NCBI GenBank assembly: GCA_028282705.1
Contig: JANQHI010000081.1
Coordinates: 1-64,000 of the forward strand
Direction of reading: 5' to 3'
Source of the DNA: Prolixibacteraceae bacterium
Lineage (GTDB): Bacteria > Bacteroidota > Bacteroidia > Bacteroidales > Prolixibacteraceae
DNA length: 64,000 bases
This document shows, in pieces, positions 18,796-27,406 of this stretch (positions are counted from its first letter, which is position 1; each line of letters begins with the position of its first letter). The notes below the pieces were generated by a model. That model saw nothing but the letters and a program-made list of their open reading frames with translations, was not told the DNA's origin and did not search any database. The position numbers were made by a program, and so were the translations under genes.

Positions 18796-20835
18796 ATGAA
18801 CAAGGATTATTTGAATGCATTTTCAAAGCCAATTGTCACTTTTAGGCAATGGGGAAGGAAAGGCTACTCAATTTTCACAACACTGAACAAAGTAGTTGCT
18901 ATTGCATTTTTAGCAATTAGCTACCATGTGTCTGCTGAAACATTGGTCAGCCCTGTCCCTGTTGATACCACACAAGTGGTATTTGAGCTTGACCTTGATG
19001 AGATTGAGGTAAATGCACAAAGGGTACCTGTGACATACTCACAGGTAGCGCGGATTGTTTCCGTGATTGAGAGAGCTGAAATTGAGAAAGCGCCTGTTGA
19101 ATCCATCCAGGAGCTGCTCGAGTTTTTACCAGGTGTAGATGTCAGGAAGAGGGGAGGTGAAGGTGTTCAGGCTGACATAGGCATTAGGGGTGGTTCCTTT
19201 GACCAGTTATTGATCCTTCTTAATGGCATCAATATTACTGACCCTCAAACAGGACACCACAATTTAAACCTTCCTGTAAGTTTACAACAAATCCAACGAA
19301 TTGAGGTTTTACAAGGCTCTGCATCAAGGGTATTTGGTGCCAATGCTTTTTCAGGGGCCATTAACATTATTACCCACCAACCTGATGGGAATGAAGCAAG
19401 TATTTCAGCTTCAGCAGGAAATTTTGGGTATAGGAATTTAGATGTTTCAGGAGCCCTTGACAAAGGTGCGGTAAAACATTACCTTGCAGCCAATGCTAAA
19501 AAATCTGATGGTTATATAGATAACACAGATTTTGAGAGGTCAAATCTTTTTTACCAATTAAATGCTGGTTTTACAAAACACAAACTAGCTTTTCAGGCAG
19601 GATTTACAGATAAAGGGTTTGGTGCAAATAGCTTTTATACCCCTGTTTACCCTAAACAATATGAGGAGGTTAAAACCTATTTAACATCATTAAAGTGGCA
19701 GTCAATGTCTAAATTCCATGTGTCCTCATCAGTTTACTGGCGCAGGCACTATGACCGTTTTGAGTTGTTCAGGAATGAAGCACCTTCATGGTACAAATCA
19801 CATAACTACCATAGGACAGATGCTGCAGGTGCCAACCTAAATTCATGGGTTGAAACTGTTTTTGGGAAATCTGCATTTGGGGTTGAATACAGGCTTGAGC
19901 ATATTAAAAGCAATGTGTTAGGCGAACCTTTGGATAAACCTATTGATGTTAATGGGGCTGATGCCCAATACCTTTTCTCTGATTCAAGGAATATTTATTC
20001 AGCTTATTTTGAACAATCCTACCATTCCAGCAATTGGTCAATTGCAGCAGGGATTATGGCTAACAAAATTTCAGGTTCAAATGAGGAAATTAATTTTTTC
20101 CCTGGAATGGATATAAGCTTTAGCCCATTAAAACAAATAGGACTATATGCATCAATAAGCAAATCCTTAAGAATGCCAACTTTCACCGATTTATATTATT
20201 CAGGACCAACCAATATGGGCAACCCAAACCTAGAGCCAGAAACAACAAGCTCAATTGAAGGGGGCTTAAAGTTAAAAGGGAAAGATATTTTCGGGAATAT
20301 TACAGTATACCATAGTTCAGCAAAAAATGTTATTGATTGGGTAAGGTTGGTATCTGAAGATAAATGGCATACAGAAAACCTGACTAAGTTAAAACGCGCT
20401 GGAATTGGGTTTAACTTCCATTACATAAACAATGGCTATTCTGGAAATCCAATTGAAAGGATTGTCATTGGTTATCAGTATAATACACTGGATGTTAATG
20501 AAAATAATTACATCTCAAACTATACCCTTGATAACCTGAAACATAAATTCACTGCCACATTAGCCCATAAGATTATAGGAAAGTTGTCAGCATCATGGAC
20601 ATTAGTTTTCCAGGACAGGAATGGAGCATATACAGAATACCTGGATGATAGTTATGGCTCAGAAAAAGAATATAAACCTTTTGCCCTACTGAATGGCAAA
20701 ATAGTTTACCAGCATCCTTTTTTCAATGTATTTGTATCTGCATCTAACTTGTTGGATAAAAAATATTTTGATATTGGGAATGTAAGGCAACCTGGAATTT
20801 GGATTAAAACAGGGCTGGGGATTACAATAAAATAA
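18796..20835 (+). CDS. TonB-dependent outer membrane receptor
   Basis: ESIQELLEFLPGVDVRKRGGEGVQADIGIRGGSFDQLLILLNGINITDPQTGHHNLNLPV plug; SASNLLDKKYFDIGNVRQPG C-term. Confidence 0.92.
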   Translation: MNKDYLNAFSKPIVTFRQWGRKGYSIFTTLNKVVAIAFLAISYHVSAETLVSPVPVDTTQVVFELDLDEIEVNAQRVPVTYSQVARIVSVIERAEIEKAPVESIQELLEFLPGVDVRKRGGEGVQADIGIRGGSFDQLLILLNGINITDPQTGHHNLNLPVSLQQIQRIEVLQGSASRVFGANAFSGAINIITHQPDGNEASISASAGNFGYRNLDVSGALDKGAVKHYLAANAKKSDGYIDNTDFERSNLFYQLNAGFTKHKLAFQAGFTDKGFGANSFYTPVYPKQYEEVKTYLTSLKWQSMSKFHVSSSVYWRRHYDRFELFRNEAPSWYKSHNYHRTDAAGANLNSWVETVFGKSAFGVEYRLEHIKSNVLGEPLDKPIDVNGADAQYLFSDSRNIYSAYFEQSYHSSNWSIAAGIMANKISGSNEEINFFPGMDISFSPLKQIGLYASISKSLRMPTFTDLYYSGPTNMGNPNLEPETTSSIEGGLKLKGKDIFGNITVYHSSAKNVIDWVRLVSEDKWHTENLTKLKRAGIGFNFHYINNGYSGNPIERIVIGYQYNTLDVNENNYISNYTLDNLKHKFTATLAHKIIGKLSASWTLVFQDRNGAYTEYLDDSYGSEKEYKPFALLNGKIVYQHPFFNVFVSASNLLDKKYFDIGNVRQPGIWIKTGLGITIK

Positions 20836-20904
20836 AGGGCTTTATGGTAGCTTGATTTCTTTCGCAAATGGCAAGAATATACTATATTCGCCAAAAAAAG
20901 AGAT

Positions 20905-21354
20905 ATGTTAAAAGGGATATTATCTATTTCAGGGCATGGAGGCCTCTTTAAAATGGTGGCGGAGGCTAAGAACAATATTATTGTTGAATCATTGTCCACA
21001 AAAAAGAGGATGCCTGCCTATTCAACATCTAAAATTAGTTCACTTGAAGATATAGCAATTTTTGCTGATTCAGGAGATATTCCCCTTAAAGATATATTCA
21101 AAAATATCTTTGAATTGGAAGATGGTAAGGCATCAATTAGCCCAAATAAAGTATCAGGTAATGAACTGAAAGATTATTTTGCGAAAGTACTTCCTGATTA
21201 TGATAGGGATAGGGTTTATGTGTCTGATATGAAAAAAGTTATAACCTGGTATAATCAGTTGCATGAATGTGAGCTTCTGAATTTTGAAGAAGAGGAAGCT
21301 CCGGAACAAGCTAATGATGAAGCTGGTTCAAAGCCAGAGAAGGAAGAAAAGTAG
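20905..21354 (+). CDS. DUF5606-like protein
   Basis: MLKGILSISGHGGLFKMVAEAKNNIIVESLSTKKRMPAYSTSKISSLEDIAIF resembles the conserved Bacteroidetes DUF5606 N-terminus. Confidence 0.75.
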   Translation: MLKGILSISGHGGLFKMVAEAKNNIIVESLSTKKRMPAYSTSKISSLEDIAIFADSGDIPLKDIFKNIFELEDGKASISPNKVSGNELKDYFAKVLPDYDRDRVYVSDMKKVITWYNQLHECELLNFEEEEAPEQANDEAGSKPEKEEK

Positions 21355-21361
21355 GGCTTGG

Positions 21362-21901
21362 TTAAAATAGCCTGTATTGGTTAGTTAAAATGGGGGATGT
21401 TGTTGATTGGTTTTCTTTCAATAAAACCTCAAGAAGCTTTACAGTTGCCAGTGCATCACCACCTGCCCTGTGCCTGCCTTCAATGGTGATACCTAAATTT
21501 GAACAAAGTTTACCCAATGAATATGAAGGATGGCCTGGAATTAATTTCCGGGCCATTTTTACAGTGCAGAGTGTCTTCCTGTTAAAATTATAGCCCAATC
21601 TTTTAAACTCCTCTTTCAGGAATTTATAATCAAATGAAACATTATGTGCAACAAATACGCGCCCTGCTGTAAATTCAACAATTTCCCGTGCTACTTCATA
21701 AAATTTTGGGGCATCTGCAACCATTGTATTATCAATGCCAGTTAGCTTGGTGATAAAATATGGGATATCTTGTTCAGGGTTGACCAATGTGGTAAAAGAG
21801 TCAGTAATCCTCACGCCATTGTATTGGTAAATGGCTATCTCAGTTATTTTACCATACTTATAAACTGTGCCAGTAGTTTCAATATCAACAATTGCAAACA
21901 T
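21362..21901 (-). CDS. 3'-5' exonuclease, DnaQ/PolC epsilon-like
   Basis: FAIVDIETTGT (ExoI), VFVAHNVSFDYKFLKEEF (ExoII), HRAGGDALATVKLL (ExoIII). Confidence 0.9.
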   Translation of the reverse strand: MFAIVDIETTGTVYKYGKITEIAIYQYNGVRITDSFTTLVNPEQDIPYFITKLTGIDNTMVADAPKFYEVAREIVEFTAGRVFVAHNVSFDYKFLKEEFKRLGYNFNRKTLCTVKMARKLIPGHPSYSLGKLCSNLGITIEGRHRAGGDALATVKLLEVLLKENQSTTSPILTNQYRLF

Positions 21902-22380
21902 GTAATCAGGTTGGTTTTCTTGTGTAAAAATAACAATAGTTTATTCCACAGGGTTTTTACTGTAACCTTATTTCACTAGGACTTTGATTTTTTTAAATAG
22001 GATATTAAAGTTAACAAAAAGTAAATTTTTATTTGGTTATAATTTCTATATGGTATATGAGCCTTTCTGTTTTACCCTATAAATGACTCCAATCTCAATG
22101 GTACTACTTTAATTGATTTAATATGTTTGTATGCCTTTGTTTTACAGTTGTTTACTGCTTGTTTTGTGAAGGCTGCCAAGGTTTTCATTATGATAAAAAT
22201 TTTATCAAAGCTAAACTTGTGTTCACAAAATACTATGGATTTGATTAAAAACCTCTTATAGTACCATTAAGAAAGGCTATTTAATTTAAACATATTATGA
22301 AGTTGGTGGTTTTGAAAGGTAAAAATTAATTCATAAATTGCTTGTTGAATTTTAAACTTTCGTTATAAACTATATTGATT

Positions 22381-23778
22381 ATGAAAAAATTTACTCTTTT
22401 CGTTATTGCCTCTCTGTTTGTTTTAAGTGTTTTCGGCCAGACGGCTGACAAAAAATGGGGAGTTGGCCTTGATTGGGGAACTCTCCAATATAAAGGCGAA
22501 ATTGGAAACCAATACAACAAATTTGAAGACTGGACCAATGGTTATGGAATTTCCCTTAATCGCTATTTGAACCCTAGCTTTGAGGCTCAACTTCAGTTTA
22601 ATTACAATTTGCTTGATGAAGCAGGAAATGAAAGGTCTCTTGGGCGTTTCAAAGGTAATGCAACATTCCTAAACCTTAACTTGCATTACAAATTTAATAA
22701 TGGGTATATTTTTAAGGAAGATGCATTTTTGCAACCATACCTTTTGGCAGGGCTTGGATATATGGGTGGAACAACTGAAGGTTGGAGCCCTAGTTTCTCT
22801 GATAACAAAGTTTCTGGGATGAACCTGGTAGCTGGTGTGGGTACAAAGGTAAAATTATCTCCTTCTGTGTCCATTTTTGCTGAAATGGGTGAAGTGATCC
22901 AGTTCAGTGATGAATGGGACAACACAACTACTGATGATGATAACGATTTTTTCAGGAATTGGAAGTTAGGGTTGAACATCAATTTTGGAAAAGCAAAAGA
23001 TACTGATGGTGATGGTGTACCTGATAGGAAAGATGAATGCCCTGACACCCCTGCTGGTGTTGAGGTAGATGAAAAAGGTTGCCCACTTGACAGGGATGGT
23101 GATGGTATCCCTGATTATAAGGATGACTGCCCTGATGAACCAGGTCCTGCAGCATTGAATGGATGCCCAGATAAAGATGGTGATGGGATTGCAGACAAAG
23201 ATGATGACTGCCCTGATACTCCAGGATTGAAAAAATTCAAAGGCTGTCCTGATACAGATGAAGATGGTGTGCCAGATCCAAAAGACAAGTGCCCTGACAC
23301 TCCTAAAGGATGCCCAGTTGATGAAGATGGTTGCCCACTTGACAGTGATGGTGATGGTGTAATTGACTGCCAGGATGATTGCCCGACTGAACCAGGGTTG
23401 AAAGACAACAAAGGTTGCCCTGCTGACTGGGAAGAAATTGTTTTAGGCCCTGTTTATTTTGACTTTGATAAAGCAGACCTTAAACCAGATGCAATGAAGA
23501 TATTGGATGATGTAGTTGAAAAACTAAATTCAAGTGCAGAATATGATGTGGTCATTGGTGGCCATACTTGCAATGTTGGTGAAGAAGGATACAACCAGGA
23601 GCTTTCAGAAGAACGTGCTAAGTCAGTTGTAGTATACCTGGCTAAAAAAGGAATTAACAATGCATTTGTTGGGGCTTCAGGTTATGGTGAACTGCAACCT
23701 GCAGTGAAGAATACTTATGACCAACGTTACCTGAACCGCCGCGCAGAATTCCAGATTAAAATTAAGAGGAGAAGATAG
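22381..23778 (+). CDS. OmpA-family outer membrane protein with beta-barrel, thrombospondin type-3 repeats and OmpA C-terminal domain
   Basis: MKKFTLFVIASLFVLSVFGQ; DTDGDGVPDRKDECPDTPAG repeats; VYFDFDKADLKPDAMKILDDV, LSEERAKSVVVYLAKKGI. Confidence 0.93.
   Translation: MKKFTLFVIASLFVLSVFGQTADKKWGVGLDWGTLQYKGEIGNQYNKFEDWTNGYGISLNRYLNPSFEAQLQFNYNLLDEAGNERSLGRFKGNATFLNLNLHYKFNNGYIFKEDAFLQPYLLAGLGYMGGTTEGWSPSFSDNKVSGMNLVAGVGTKVKLSPSVSIFAEMGEVIQFSDEWDNTTTDDDNDFFRNWKLGLNINFGKAKDTDGDGVPDRKDECPDTPAGVEVDEKGCPLDRDGDGIPDYKDDCPDEPGPAALNGCPDKDGDGIADKDDDCPDTPGLKKFKGCPDTDEDGVPDPKDKCPDTPKGCPVDEDGCPLDSDGDGVIDCQDDCPTEPGLKDNKGCPADWEEIVLGPVYFDFDKADLKPDAMKILDDVVEKLNSSAEYDVVIGGHTCNVGEEGYNQELSEERAKSVVVYLAKKGINNAFVGASGYGELQPAVKNTYDQRYLNRRAEFQIKIKRRR
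22999..23430 (+). repeat. Coding repeats: thrombospondin type-3-like D-rich calcium-binding units
   Basis: Recurring DxDGDGxxDxxDxCPDxPG encoded in tandem. Confidence 0.85.
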
Positions 23779-23800
23779 CAGAAAGAAAAACTAAATATTA

Positions 23801-23830
23801 AGAGCCATACCTTTGGGTATGGCTTTTTTA
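23801..23830 (+). terminator. Terminator after ompA-like gene
   Basis: GCCATACC-tttg-GGTATGGC-TTTTTT. Confidence 0.9.
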
Positions 23831-23860
23831 TTGTATAAAAGGTTAAAGGCAAGAAAATAT

Positions 23861-23868
23861 TATCTTTG
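23861..23868 (+). promoter_or_regulatory. Putative -7 box for argS
   Basis: TATCTTTG, 22 nt upstream of ATG at 23890. Confidence 0.35.
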
Positions 23869-23889
23869 CAACCTCAAATCAGGATAAAT

Positions 23890-25683
23890 ATGAATATTGA
23901 AATTTACCTTCAGGAAGAGGTTCAGAAAGCAATAAAGAAAGTTTATGGAGAGGCCATTAATAAAAGCCTGGTACAGGTTCAGGCAACAAGGAAGGAATTT
24001 GAAGGTGATGCCACATTGGTAGTGTTTCCTTTGCTGAGGATTTCTAAAAAATCTCCAGAATTGACAGGAGAGGATATTGGTAATTACCTGGTTGAAAATG
24101 CTGACTTAGTTAAAACTTTTAATGTGGTGAAAGGTTTCCTTAACCTGGTAATCGTTTCATCCTATTGGGTTAAGTTGGTTGAAGAAGCTCACCAGTCTGA
24201 AAGTTATGGCTTTAAAAAAGCAGAAGATGATGCAAAACTGGTAATGGTTGAATATTCATCTCCAAATACCAATAAACCTTTGCACCTTGGGCATATCAGG
24301 AATAATTTACTTGGGTTTTCAATTAGTGAGATTCTAAAAGCAAATGGCTATAAAGTGGTTAAAACCAACATAGTAAATGACAGGGGTATCCATATTTGTA
24401 AATCCATGTTGGCATGGCAAAAGTGGGGAGAAGGGAAAACACCTGAAAGCACTGGTATTAAAGGAGACCACCTGGTAGGTGATTTCTATGTGAAATTTGA
24501 CAAAGAATACCGCCAACAGGTAGCAACCCTGGTGGTTGAGGGGATGGAACAAAAGGAGGCAGAAAACAAAGCTCCTTTGCTTGATGAAGCCAGGGATTTG
24601 CTAAGGAAATGGGAGGCTAAAGATGAGGAGACTGTCAATCTGTGGAAGATGATGAACAGCTGGGTATATGATGGGTTTGACATCACTTATAAAGAACTAG
24701 GGGTAGATTTTGATAAAATATATTATGAGTCAGATACTTACCTTTCGGGAAAGGAAGAAGTGCTAAAGGGGGTAAATGAAGGTATCTTCTATGAAAAAGA
24801 AGACCAGTCAGTGTGGGCTGACCTTTCAGGTGAAAACCTGGACCAAAAGCTGCTGTTAAGGAGTGATGGTACATCTGTGTATATGACCCAGGACATTGGT
24901 ACTGCCAAATTGCGTTTTAATGATTACCCCATTGATGAAATGGTATATGTAGTTGGAAATGAACAGAACTACCACTTTCAGGTACTTTCCATTTTATTAG
25001 ATAAACTTGGGTTTGAATGGGGCAAAGGGCTTTACCACTTCTCATATGGTATGGTTGAACTTCCTTCAGGGAAAATGAAATCAAGGGAAGGCAAAGTGGT
25101 TGATGCTGATGATATACTGAAGGAAATGGTAGAGGTTGCCCAAAAGATGTCAGAGGAATTGGGCAAGCTGGATACATTAACCGAAGAAGAAGCCAACCAG
25201 ACTTATAAGAAAATTGCACTGGCTGCTTTAAAGTATTTTATGCTGAAGGTAGACCCTAAGAAAAATATGCTTTTCAACCCTGAAGAGTCCATTGATTTCA
25301 ATGGGAATACTGGACCATTCATCCAATACACTTATGCTCGTATAAAATCAGTACTTAGGAAAGCAACAGAAACAGGCATCCCAGTTCCTGAAAAGCTGGA
25401 TGTTGCAACACCATTAGTTAATAAAGAGATGGTTGTGGTAAAACGTGTGGCAAACTTTCCAACTATTGTAAAAGAAGCTGCTGAAAGCCACAGCCCTGCT
25501 GTTATTGCTAATTATTGCTATGAACTGGTAAAAGAATTCAACCAGTTTTATCATGACCATTCTATTTTAGGTGAAGGAGATGAAGATAAGCGCGGCTTCC
25601 GCCTGGTTTTATCTTCTGTAGTTGCTGATGTGGTTTCAAGAGGGATGGGGTTATTAGGCATCCAAATGCCTGAAAGGATGTAA
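23890..25683 (+). CDS. argS: Arginyl-tRNA synthetase
   Basis: VEYSSPNTNKPLHLGHIRNNLLG (HIGH), VVGNEQNYHFQVL, GMVELPSGKMKSREGKVVDADD. Confidence 0.97.
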   Translation: MNIEIYLQEEVQKAIKKVYGEAINKSLVQVQATRKEFEGDATLVVFPLLRISKKSPELTGEDIGNYLVENADLVKTFNVVKGFLNLVIVSSYWVKLVEEAHQSESYGFKKAEDDAKLVMVEYSSPNTNKPLHLGHIRNNLLGFSISEILKANGYKVVKTNIVNDRGIHICKSMLAWQKWGEGKTPESTGIKGDHLVGDFYVKFDKEYRQQVATLVVEGMEQKEAENKAPLLDEARDLLRKWEAKDEETVNLWKMMNSWVYDGFDITYKELGVDFDKIYYESDTYLSGKEEVLKGVNEGIFYEKEDQSVWADLSGENLDQKLLLRSDGTSVYMTQDIGTAKLRFNDYPIDEMVYVVGNEQNYHFQVLSILLDKLGFEWGKGLYHFSYGMVELPSGKMKSREGKVVDADDILKEMVEVAQKMSEELGKLDTLTEEEANQTYKKIALAALKYFMLKVDPKKNMLFNPEESIDFNGNTGPFIQYTYARIKSVLRKATETGIPVPEKLDVATPLVNKEMVVVKRVANFPTIVKEAAESHSPAVIANYCYELVKEFNQFYHDHSILGEGDEDKRGFRLVLSSVVADVVSRGMGLLGIQMPERM

Positions 25684-25737
25684 ACAATTACTATAAGTTG
25701 TTGAAACTTTTTTAATTTGGGTTCCAACTATAAAACT

Positions 25738-27276
25738 ATGGATACATACAGGAAAAGGTTTTATTACCTGGTAGCCACCAATCTTATTATAAGGCTCCTG
25801 GTTGCCCTTACCACAAACTTGGGCATTGATGAGGCATACTATTTTTCATATGCTTTGTTTCCTGATTGGAGCTATTTTGACCACCCTCCTTTGGTTGGGC
25901 AAATGATCATATGGTTTAGTTTTAGTTTAGCTGTAATTTCCGACCTTTTCTTGCGTTTGGGACCTTTGGTAATTGGTACTGTCAACCTATTTATTATATT
26001 CAAAATTGGTGTCCTGATTAAAAACAACAAGGTTGGTTTTATAGCTTCCCTGTTATATTCAGCATCCTTTTATTGCTCCATCATTGTAGGGGTTTTTGTT
26101 ATGCCTGATGCCCCACAAAGTGTATTCTGGCTAGCTTCAATGTATGTATTCTTAAAATACATGTCATCACAAAAAAATGGGTGGCTGGTTTTATTTGGAT
26201 TATTTACAGGGTTGGCAATGCTTGCAAAATACCATGCAGCCTTTTTGGGGGTAGGAGTTGGGCTGTATATTTTGTTTCATAATAGGCAGCAGTTGAAGAA
26301 CCCATATTTATACCTTTCAGCTTTTATTAGCCTTGCCTTGTTCTTGCCAGTTATTTTATGGAATTATTTTGCAGAGTATTCAAGTTTTGCATTCCATGGG
26401 CAAAGGGTTGGTTCTGAATCCATGCAGTTGACATTGAAATATTTCTTTCCTGAATTTTTTGGGCAGGTATTCTATAACAACCCCATCAACTGGGTGATCA
26501 TTGTTTCTTCAACCATTTTTATTTTCAGGAATAAGCTTTTTAAAACAAATGAACAGATAAAATACCTCTTTTATACAGGCATCCCAATTATTGCTACTTT
26601 ATTGGTAATGGCTTTATTCAACAGGACTTTTCCTCATTGGAGTGGTCCTGGGTATTATGCTTTGATCTTAATTGCTTCAGTGGTGGTTGAACATAAAACC
26701 AGAGGGGTGTCAAAGCCATTTCCCACAAAAGGGGTATTGGCTTCATCTTTATTGTTTGGTTTTATTGTGGTGGTAGGAGTACTACAAATAAACTTTGGGA
26801 TTATCCCAATGCCTCAGGAAGAAAATCAAAAACGCCTGGGGAAGAATGATGTTACCCTTGACCTATATGGATGGGAGCAGGCAGGTGAAAGGTTTGAGGA
26901 ATTATTGAAAGAAGACCAACTGCTGGGGCAAGGAAACACGTTTATCATTACTCATAACTGGTTTCCAGCCTGCCAGGTTGATCTGTACATGGCCTATCCC
27001 AATAACATTGATTTATATGTTACAGGTTCTATCTTTAAACAGCACCATTACAGGGCAGTTAACCATAAGAGAGGAGCTATCCAACAAGCTGATGAAGGGT
27101 ATTATATCACCACATCCAGGTATTTCCAGGAACCTGATGAAACCATTACTTCCCAGTTTGAAACCATCAGCCAACCCAAAATAATCCCCATTAAGAGAGG
27201 AAGGAGAACTGTTGCCTATATTTATGTATATAGGTTGCAAAACCTGGTTAATACTGAATTCCAGTTTAAAGAATAA
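25738..27276 (+). CDS. Glycosyltransferase family 39/PMT-like membrane protein
   Basis: LTTNLGIDEAYYFSYALFPDWSYFDHPPLVGQMI DE motif plus multiple TM spans. Confidence 0.85.
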   Translation: MDTYRKRFYYLVATNLIIRLLVALTTNLGIDEAYYFSYALFPDWSYFDHPPLVGQMIIWFSFSLAVISDLFLRLGPLVIGTVNLFIIFKIGVLIKNNKVGFIASLLYSASFYCSIIVGVFVMPDAPQSVFWLASMYVFLKYMSSQKNGWLVLFGLFTGLAMLAKYHAAFLGVGVGLYILFHNRQQLKNPYLYLSAFISLALFLPVILWNYFAEYSSFAFHGQRVGSESMQLTLKYFFPEFFGQVFYNNPINWVIIVSSTIFIFRNKLFKTNEQIKYLFYTGIPIIATLLVMALFNRTFPHWSGPGYYALILIASVVVEHKTRGVSKPFPTKGVLASSLLFGFIVVVGVLQINFGIIPMPQEENQKRLGKNDVTLDLYGWEQAGERFEELLKEDQLLGQGNTFIITHNWFPACQVDLYMAYPNNIDLYVTGSIFKQHHYRAVNHKRGAIQQADEGYYITTSRYFQEPDETITSQFETISQPKIIPIKRGRRTVAYIYVYRLQNLVNTEFQFKE

Positions 27277-27406
27277 ACTTAAGAAGTAAGGAAAACCCCT
27301 ATCTAGTTAATAACTTGAAACAATTTCCTTTATAGCTGTTTTTCGTTTACAGTTTATATTGCTAAATTTAAAAGCTAGTAAAAGCTAGCATTTAAAACCT
27401 ATACTT

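Noticed and set aside
22686-23411. - strand Ser/Gly/Pro-rich ORFs
   Set aside because: Mirror translation of the thrombospondin-3 repeats and barrel of the OmpA protein.
22999-23430. Possible CRISPR-like direct repeats
   Set aside because: Repeats are in frame, encode DGDG/CPD units and lack unique spacers.
27369-27388. AAAAGCTAGTAAAAGCTAGC short direct repeat
   Set aside because: Only two 10-nt copies in an AT-rich leader; not distinguishable from chance.
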